Source of the DNA: Syntrophomonadaceae bacterium
Lineage (GTDB): Bacteria; Bacillota; Dethiobacteria; DTU022
NCBI GenBank assembly: GCA_007127255.1
Contig: SKZS01000124.1
Coordinates: 1-12,223 of the forward strand
Length of the DNA stretch: 12,223 nt
Direction of reading: 5' to 3'
Shown: piece by piece, positions 8,372 to 12,223 of the stretch
Position numbering within the stretch: position 1 is the stretch's first letter
Layout: each line of letters opens with the position of its first letter
Program-made: the position numbers and the translations under genes
The notes under the pieces: model-generated
Told to the model about the DNA's origin: nothing
What the model saw: only the letters and a program-made list of their open reading frames with translations
Database searches by the model: none

Positions 8372-9355
8372 CTAACTGAGAACCCGTCCAGACCCTGTTT
8401 CTATATTTTCCCATTTTCCGCAGCGCCCTCCCCACCGGGCCAGCAATTCGCCATCAAGAACGAGGTTAACAACCTCACAGATGTTGGGACACCCGTCACA
8501 AGCGAACGTACTTGCTTCGTAATTTAGCTCGCTCAGGGCAAAACCCCTGAAGGAAGACTGTTCTTCTTTGTCCTCCATAGCAAAACGAGACAGTATGGCA
8601 GAACCAATAGCGCCCATAACAAGATAATTCCCGGGAACGATCACTTCCATCCCAAGGGCCTTTTCAAAGGCAGCCTTAATTCCTATATTTGCCGCCACCC
8701 CACCCTGGAATACGACCGGACCGAGAATTTGTTTGCCTTTCCCGACATTATTTAAATAATTTCGCACCAGGGCATCACATAGCCCGGCAATAATATTTTC
8801 CAGGCTGTAACCCATCTGCTGTTTGTGAATCATGTCTGACTCTGCAAATACTGAGCAGCGACCGGCAATCTGCGCAGGACTATTATTCTTAAGAGCCAGT
8901 GATCCGAAATCTTCAATCGGGATGCCCAGGCGGGCGGCCTGATGATCCAGAAAAGAGCCTGTCCCCGCCGCACAAACTGTATTCATGGCAAAATCAACCA
9001 CGACGCCGTGACGCAGGATTATTATCTTTGAATCCTGACCGCCGATCTCAAGGACCGTTTGAACACCAGGCACTTCAAGTTCAGCCGCAATGGCATGAGC
9101 GGTTATCTCATTTTTTACCACATCGGCACCAACAGCTACCCCTACCAGGCTGCGGGCACTACCGGTAACCCCGACACCGCTAACTACTGCACCGCGAGGA
9201 AATTTTGGAGCCAGGTTTTTAAAACCATCCTGGACAGCCCTGATCGGCTGTCCCCTGGTTAACAGGTACTCATACCCAAGTACCCGGTTATTATCATCAA
9301 TCATAACCAGGTTGGTGCTGACAGATCCTACATCTATCCCCAGATATATATTCAT
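8372..9355 (-). CDS. 2-hydroxyacyl-CoA dehydratase activase (BadF/BadG/HgdC family ATPase)
   Basis: A 327-residue ASKHA-fold ATPase that in characterised relatives uses ATP to push an electron from its 4Fe-4S cluster into a dehydratase or benzoyl-CoA reductase. Phosphate-binding motifs are IDVGSVSTN (7-15) and EIGGQDSK (103-110); GVTGSAR is at 62-68 and the second glycine-rich loop FQGGVAANIG at 216-225. The inter-subunit cluster cysteines are C128 in NTVCAAGTGSF and C167 in GRCSVFAESDM, matching the positions known for HgdC (127 and 166). A C-terminal tail beyond the basic activase adds C286, C289, C293 and C312 (CDGCPNIC, then GGRC), like the region that links activase to DUF2229 in longer fused proteins. 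It starts 6 bp after the COG3580 gene and is surely co-transcribed. Its electron acceptor is not identified in this window; no classical HgdA/HgdB pair is present. Confidence 0.93.
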   Translation of the reverse strand: MNIYLGIDVGSVSTNLVMIDDNNRVLGYEYLLTRGQPIRAVQDGFKNLAPKFPRGAVVSGVGVTGSARSLVGVAVGADVVKNEITAHAIAAELEVPGVQTVLEIGGQDSKIIILRHGVVVDFAMNTVCAAGTGSFLDHQAARLGIPIEDFGSLALKNNSPAQIAGRCSVFAESDMIHKQQMGYSLENIIAGLCDALVRNYLNNVGKGKQILGPVVFQGGVAANIGIKAAFEKALGMEVIVPGNYLVMGAIGSAILSRFAMEDKEEQSSFRGFALSELNYEASTFACDGCPNICEVVNLVLDGELLARWGGRCGKWENIETGSGRVLS

Positions 9356-9361
9356 CTACAA

Positions 9362-10387
9362 TCAACCCGCCCTGCCTTGTTTCTGCTTTGCCCACAGCAT
9401 ATCAACAAAAGCTTCCAGACGGGTCTGCACACCTCCTTCACCGGTATGCTCATCAATAGAAAGCCCCAAAAAGGGGACACCGGCTGATTTGGCTTCCAGT
9501 TCTAATGTTTTATCGACCATCGCATCAGGACCACAGCCGAAAGCAGTAACATGGATCATGCCGTCAATAAACTTTTTCCTTTCAAGAAGATACAACCCTG
9601 CCCAGCAAACCTGGTTACTATAATACCAAAAAAAATTTTGAGGTAAAACTTTAGAAAAACGGCGCATCACGTGCAGGGGTATTTGTTCAAAAGTGACCAC
9701 CTCAACCCCCAGCCTGATCAATTTATCATAAATACCGGCACTAATAAAAGGATCATAGATAGCATAAGGATAGCCGAGCAAGGCAATAACTGCTTTCTTT
9801 ATCCTGCCTGCATCGCTTTCCTTCTTATTTACATTAATACCCTGCTGCTGTTGCCGGCTGAAAATAATCTGAAGCGCCTCTGCCGGGTTAAATCCTTTAA
9901 GCAAAAGACCTTGATACTGTTTATGTTTACGCAGAGCTCTTAGTGCGGCGTAAACAATTTTAAAGGGATTTCGTATTCCGATGGCCCGGGCAACAGAAAT
10001 AAAAAATCGCAACTGCCCACCCGGAAAGCCACTGCAATCATAGCGAACATCAATAAGTTCGGGCAGATCAACATCGGTAAAGCGGACCATGTCCGGCAAG
10101 CCTAAAAACTTCGGACAGAAGGTAGATTTGCCATCTGCACTAACCATCCGGGGAGCAAAAATATAGTCCACCCTGCCGGCTAAATCAAAGACATGGCCAT
10201 GATAAACTTTTATTGGAACACAGGCATCATTAACCGTTTCCTTGATCCCGTCTTCAAGTATTTTCCGGTTGGTGGCGTTGGAAACTATAACTTCTGCGCC
10301 AAGTTTTTCAAGAAATTCTTTCCAGAGCGGGTAAAAGCTATAGTATGCAAGAGAACGTGGAATGCCAATTCTTAATTGCCTTTTCAA
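9362..10387 (-). CDS. COG3580/DUF2229 acyl-CoA dehydratase activase-related protein
   Basis: A 341-residue cytoplasmic protein recognised by the DUF2229 opening RIGIPRSLAYYSFYPLW (6-22), the LGAEVIVS segment (29-36) and DACVPIKVYHGHV (54-66). Cysteines in conserved-looking contexts are C56, C91 (FCPKFLG), C118, C261 (QVCWAGLY) and C285 (AFGCGPDA), candidates for an iron-sulfur cluster shared with the activase. The C-terminus IDEHTGEGGVQTRLEAF (311-327) is nearly the same as in the COG3581 protein at 67-1170. Biochemical function of this family is unproven; it is assumed to be a dehydratase-like or electron-transfer partner of the activase. The start is uncertain: TTG 10387 gives GGGGTG 6 nt upstream and the usual family N-terminus; the frame extends to another TTG at 10405 (347 residues), which has no good ribosome site. 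Confidence 0.87.
   Translation of the reverse strand: MKRQLRIGIPRSLAYYSFYPLWKEFLEKLGAEVIVSNATNRKILEDGIKETVNDACVPIKVYHGHVFDLAGRVDYIFAPRMVSADGKSTFCPKFLGLPDMVRFTDVDLPELIDVRYDCSGFPGGQLRFFISVARAIGIRNPFKIVYAALRALRKHKQYQGLLLKGFNPAEALQIIFSRQQQQGINVNKKESDAGRIKKAVIALLGYPYAIYDPFISAGIYDKLIRLGVEVVTFEQIPLHVMRRFSKVLPQNFFWYYSNQVCWAGLYLLERKKFIDGMIHVTAFGCGPDAMVDKTLELEAKSAGVPFLGLSIDEHTGEGGVQTRLEAFVDMLWAKQKQGRAG
9398..9415. repeat. 18-bp direct repeat, copy 2 (in COG3580 gene)
   Basis: Identical to 127-144, same orientation and about 9.3 kb away; together they bracket the activase, importer and peptidase genes. Confidence 0.7.
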
Positions 10388-10442
10388 CCATTTCACCCCA
10401 AACAATTATAAAGATGTTTAGAATAAAAATAATAACAAATAA

Positions 10443-10472
10443 TAGGGATGTCACGTTTCATTGACACCCCTA
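10443..10472 (-). terminator. Hairpin between microprotein genes and activase operon
   Basis: An 11-bp stem (one G-U pair) is formed by TAGGGGTGTCA and TGACATCCCTA on the minus strand, with an 8-nt loop, followed by the T-rich TTATTTGTTATTATTTTTATT. It could end the microprotein transcript. The T tract is interrupted, and a candidate promoter starts transcription just at its first arm, so it may instead be a 5' stem-loop of the activase mRNA. Confidence 0.45.
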
Positions 10473-10474
10473 GT

Positions 10475-10503
10475 ATAATAACTTATTCTCTAGAATTATT
10501 CAA
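10475..10503 (-). promoter_or_regulatory. Candidate promoter of the COG3580-activase operon
   Basis: On the minus strand TTGAAT (10503-10498), a 17-nt spacer, then TATTAT (10480-10475). Transcription would begin near 10468, about 80 nt before the TTG start. The spacer contains the inverted repeat ATTCT-CT-AGAAT (10485-10496), which could be an operator. Confidence 0.45.
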
Positions 10504-10563
10504 AACCTTTTCAAGCTGAAAAAAGCAACCTTGCCAGAAGAAAATTATCATAAAACCGTACTT

Positions 10564-10656
10564 TCAATTAGTCTTTTTTATGTCGCGCGCCACCATAAAG
10601 TAGACGAAGAGAGTTACAGTTAAGAAAAAACCAACAAATAATACCGCATTCAACAT
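10564..10656 (-). CDS. 30-residue single-helix membrane microprotein B
   Basis: A 30-residue protein: one hydrophobic helix at about residues 2-22 (MLNAVLFVGFFLTVTLF...) and a charged tail ending ARDIKKTN, so the N-terminus probably lies outside and the basic tail in the cytoplasm. The start ATG 10656 has GGAGAGG at 10670-10664, 7 nt upstream, which is the reason to believe the short form rather than the 117-codon open frame reaching to 10917. It lies 50 nt after microprotein A and seems to share its promoter. I do not recognise the family; small transporter accessory subunits (KdpF-like size) or type I toxin-like peptides have this general shape. Confidence 0.6.
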   Translation of the reverse strand: MLNAVLFVGFFLTVTLFVYFMVARDIKKTN

Positions 10657-10706
10657 ATAATTGCCTCTCCCTTCTATAATAATAATCTTCCCTGTTAAAA
10701 CCGAAA

Positions 10707-10799
10707 TCAGCGGTTGCGCTTCTTTACGCTGGAATGGATTAAAACCCTTACTCCCCAGGAAATTAAAAGAATAACTCCAATTATAACAATGTACTCCAC
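10707..10799 (-). CDS. 30-residue single-helix membrane microprotein A
   Basis: A 30-residue ORF starting at GTG 10799 and ending at TGA 10707. The protein begins MEYIVIIGVILLISWGVRVL, one membrane helix (3-21), and ends in the basic tail SSVKKRNR. AAGGCGG, one base from a perfect Shine-Dalgarno, lies 9 nt upstream. It is exactly the same length and plan (helix then basic tail) as microprotein B downstream, and begins about 70 nt after a consensus promoter. Family not recognised. It is easily missed because it is short and uses GTG. Confidence 0.55.
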   Translation of the reverse strand: MEYIVIIGVILLISWGVRVLIHSSVKKRNR

Positions 10800-10818
10800 T
10801 AAAGCTATCCGCCTTCCC

Positions 10819-10839
10819 GGCCGTGATTTCTTGACGGCC
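10819..10839 (-). promoter_or_regulatory. Leader hairpin just before the microprotein A ribosome site
   Basis: On the minus strand GGCCGT (10839-10834) pairs perfectly with ACGGCC (10824-10819) around a 9-nt loop, extendable by two G-U pairs toward the AAGGCGG ribosome site. A hairpin touching the ribosome site could modulate translation; this is inference. Confidence 0.4.
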
Positions 10840-10876
10840 AATGTGAAAAGTTGACTTATAAAGCGTTATAGTAGTT

Positions 10877-10905
10877 ATTATACAAAGCATAGTGTCGTAT
10901 GTCAA
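10877..10905 (-). promoter_or_regulatory. Perfect-consensus sigma-A promoter for the microproteins
   Basis: On the minus strand TTGACA (10905-10900), a 17-nt spacer and TATAAT (10882-10877) match the consensus at all 12 positions with ideal spacing. Expected start near 10870, about 70 nt before the microprotein A start codon. It lies directly after a tandem AT-rich repeat (10906-10922). Confidence 0.8.
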
Positions 10906-10922
10906 CAATATTTCCAATATTT
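10906..10922 (-). repeat. Tandem 8-bp repeat abutting the microprotein promoter
   Basis: On the minus strand AAATATTG occurs twice, separated by one G, and the second copy touches the -35 element. Two A/T-rich boxes in this position could be an UP element or a regulator site. Confidence 0.5.
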
Positions 10923-10990
10923 AATCAAGTTAATTTTTTCTCAAGCGCGATTTCCTGCACTACACCCTCGCAACGCCTGATTTTAAGGTA

Positions 10991-11019
10991 TTGTCCTTTA
11001 CCAGGCCCTATGCTATAAT
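10991..11019 (+). promoter_or_regulatory. Promoter of tRNA-Pro
   Basis: TTGTCC (10991-10996), 17-nt spacer, TATAAT (11014-11019) preceded by TG at 11011-11012 (extended -10). Transcription would start near 11026, a few nucleotides before the mature tRNA at 11033. Confidence 0.75.
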
Positions 11020-11032
11020 CAGGTTTAATTAA

Positions 11033-11109
11033 CGGGGCGTAGCGCAGTTTGGTAGCGCGCTTGGTTCGGGACCAAGAGGCCGGAGGTTCAAATCCTCTCG
11101 CTCCGACCA
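11033..11109 (+). tRNA. trnP: tRNA-Pro (anticodon CGG)
   Basis: A full 77-nt cloverleaf with encoded CCA. Acceptor stem CGGGGCG/CGCTCCG, D stem GCGC/GCGC, anticodon stem CTTGG/CCAAG with loop TTCGGGA (anticodon CGG at 11067-11069, reading CCG), variable loop AGGCC, T stem GGAGG/CCTCT and loop TTCAAAT. It has its own promoter and a terminator 9 nt after the CCA, so it is a single-gene unit. Confidence 0.97.
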
Positions 11110-11117
11110 CTGAATAT

Positions 11118-11156
11118 AAAGGTTTTCGAGGGGCTGAAGTTCCTCGAAAATCTTTT
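11118..11156 (+). terminator. Terminator of tRNA-Pro
   Basis: A 14-bp stem (AAAGGTTTTCGAGG with CCTCGAAAATCTTT, one G-U) and a 10-nt loop, followed by TTATTATATAT. The stem is nearly symmetric in A/T ends, so it may also act on minus-strand transcripts. Confidence 0.75.
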
Positions 11157-11420
11157 ATTATATATGCCTGCTGAAATTTAATTCCTGTAGCCGGGAGAAT
11201 CAATATGGGAATTGTTTTAAAGGATAACGCCTACTTTAGCCATCGTTGGAGTAAATTCAAGGAGTCATTTCAAAAAACGCAGCAGCAGCCGTCTTGACAA
11301 TTTGCCAGGTGTGTTTCATTCAACATAAGTTTAGAATGCTTTTTTGTCTTGCATCCTAAAATATTTTTTGTTACTATTTATATAGAATTGCTAATGAATA
11401 ATCAGGGAAGGTGAAACAAA
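11157..11420. other. Spacer between tRNA terminator and lipoprotein gene
   Basis: It contains one candidate 30-codon ORF (11205-11297) and an isolated TTGACA at 11294-11299 with no good -10 at the right distance. The best promoter guess for the lipoprotein gene is TTGCAT (11349-11354), 17 nt, TACTAT (11372-11377), which is weak. I see no repeats or RNA gene here. Confidence 0.4.
11205..11297 (+). CDS. Possible 30-residue hydrophilic small protein
   Basis: ATG 11205 is preceded by GGGAG (11193-11197) with 7-nt spacing; the frame runs 30 codons to TGA. The product begins MGIVLKDNAYFSHRWSKFK and ends in a glutamine-rich KTQQQPS. No membrane helix, no motif, no known relative. The ribosome site is the only positive evidence, so it may be chance. 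Confidence 0.25.
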   Translation: MGIVLKDNAYFSHRWSKFKESFQKTQQQPS

Positions 11421-12221
11421 ATGATTGATGTTAAAAGAAGACTTTATGTAATGATTTGCCTGTCTGCTGTTTTTCTTCTGTTGCTGGCAGTGGCAGGCTG
11501 TGCTTCCCCGGCCGAAGAAGAAATAATCGATCAGGAAGAGGAAGAAGAAGTTGTTGAAGAAGAGGAAGAAGCTGTCACTGAGGAAGTGGCTGAAGAGCAG
11601 GCGGGACCCTTAGCTGTCGATGAGTGGCAAAACCCCACCGATTTGGTTGCCCTGCTCAACACTTTTGAAGAACTGGAATGGACATGGACAGGCATCGAAG
11701 ATGGCATTGAAACTGATTCTTTTACGGTAAGTTATTATCATGCCGGCAGTGAGACTGTTAATGGTGTCGATACCAGTATAGCTGTAATTACTTTCGAAGG
11801 ACAGGATATAAAAGCATGGGTTGATCAGGATGGAAACGTAGCCCAGGTCGAAATTGACGGCCAAATTATACCGGGCGAACAGGCTGCGATGATGCTCGAC
11901 GGCATGGTAATGTCGCTGTTCTGGCCTTTCTGGATGGTTGACGAATATGATGTTCGGGGCATGCTTGAAGAGCCCATTCCCGGGGTAGAATGGAGCACCA
12001 TTTCTACCACCCAGGAGCAGTTTAACGGTGTCGGAGCAGAAGTAACCCGCCTGCAGCTTGAATTAAGCCCTCCGGCAACCCCTGAAGGTGAAGAAGCAAC
12101 CGTTATCTGGGCCGTGGCTGACTTTGCCGACCTTCAAATGCTGGTCGAGTGGAGAGTTGAAGAAACAGAAGTTGACGATTTTGCTTTTACGATGAGCGTA
12201 GACAAAATTGTTCTTCGCTAA
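11421..12221 (+). CDS. Lipoprotein of unknown function with acidic tether
   Basis: A 266-residue protein complete to its TAA, 2 bases before the window end. The signal peptide is residues 1-26, with lipobox VAGC and lipidated C27. It is followed by a very acidic, Glu-rich tether (about 32-59), then a globular region of about 205 residues rich in beta-like stretches (SFTVSYYHAGSETV, VAQVEIDGQIIPGEQ) and tryptophans. No enzyme motif or known domain is recognised. ATG 11421 has GGAAGGTG at 11406-11413, 7 nt upstream. It is on the plus strand, away from the importer operon, so it forms its own unit or begins one that continues beyond the window. A surface-exposed binding or sensing role is a guess only. 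Confidence 0.88.
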   Translation: MIDVKRRLYVMICLSAVFLLLLAVAGCASPAEEEIIDQEEEEEVVEEEEEAVTEEVAEEQAGPLAVDEWQNPTDLVALLNTFEELEWTWTGIEDGIETDSFTVSYYHAGSETVNGVDTSIAVITFEGQDIKAWVDQDGNVAQVEIDGQIIPGEQAAMMLDGMVMSLFWPFWMVDEYDVRGMLEEPIPGVEWSTISTTQEQFNGVGAEVTRLQLELSPPATPEGEEATVIWAVADFADLQMLVEWRVEETEVDDFAFTMSVDKIVLR

Positions 12222-12223
12222 CA

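Noticed and set aside
10405..10410. TATAAT on the minus strand just before the COG3580 gene
   Set aside because: It has no -35 partner at usual distance and would start transcription at the ribosome site.
10564..10917. 117-residue minus-strand protein
   Set aside because: Its frame starts before the consensus promoter and runs across the promoter, leader and part of microprotein A. Only the last 30 codons, with their own ribosome site, look coding.
10925..11203. 92-codon minus-strand ORF with GARGFEPPASWSRTK
   Set aside because: It is the complement of the tRNA-Pro gene. The GARGFEPP...SRTKRATKLRYAP peptide is a well-known false translation of tRNA antisense sequence.
1..12223. CRISPR arrays, transposases, integrases, phage genes
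   Set aside because: No regularly spaced repeats, and no ORF with transposase, integrase or Cas motifs was found on either strand.

Overview
The window looks like part of the chromosome of a strictly anaerobic, low-to-moderate-GC Gram-positive bacterium of the Clostridia type (Syntrophomonadaceae/Peptococcaceae-like; inferred from gene content and style, not proven). The signs are AGGAGG-like ribosome sites before most genes, sigma-A promoters of near-consensus form, lipoproteins with acidic tethers, and a 2-hydroxyacyl-CoA dehydratase activase (a BadF/HgdC-type, oxygen-sensitive iron-sulfur ATPase) with its two companion proteins.

Layout. From about 10.5 kb down to 67 everything reads leftward (minus strand): a COG3580/DUF2229 protein, then the activase, then a complete peptide-type ABC importer (binding lipoprotein, permeases B and C, ATPases D and F), then an M20 metallopeptidase, and finally a COG3581 protein. 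Gaps are short (0-61 bp) except around the binding-protein gene, which has its own likely promoter (8341-8314) and a 171-bp gap before permease B. The importer and peptidase together suggest uptake and hydrolysis of peptides or acylated amino acids. The activase group suggests radical-type acyl-CoA dehydration or a related ATP-driven electron transfer, which fits amino-acid fermentation. That link is inference from position.

Further right, 10.56-10.92 kb holds two tandem 30-residue single-membrane-helix microproteins (minus strand) behind a perfect-consensus sigma-A promoter. A plus-strand tRNA-Pro(CGG) follows, with its own extended -10 promoter and a terminator. The window ends with an orphan lipoprotein of unknown function (11421-12221) and a possible 30-codon ORF before it.

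The most striking feature is the binding lipoprotein at 6585-8174. Its two family halves are in swapped order: after the lipobox it starts with the segment that is normally the C-terminal half, runs through the usual C-terminus, continues into the usual N-terminus, and stops where the C-terminal half would normally begin. It reads as an intact, in-frame circular permutation of an SBP_bac_5 (DppA/OppA) protein. The second point of interest is that the COG3580-activase pair and the COG3581 gene, often neighbours elsewhere, lie on either side of the importer block here.
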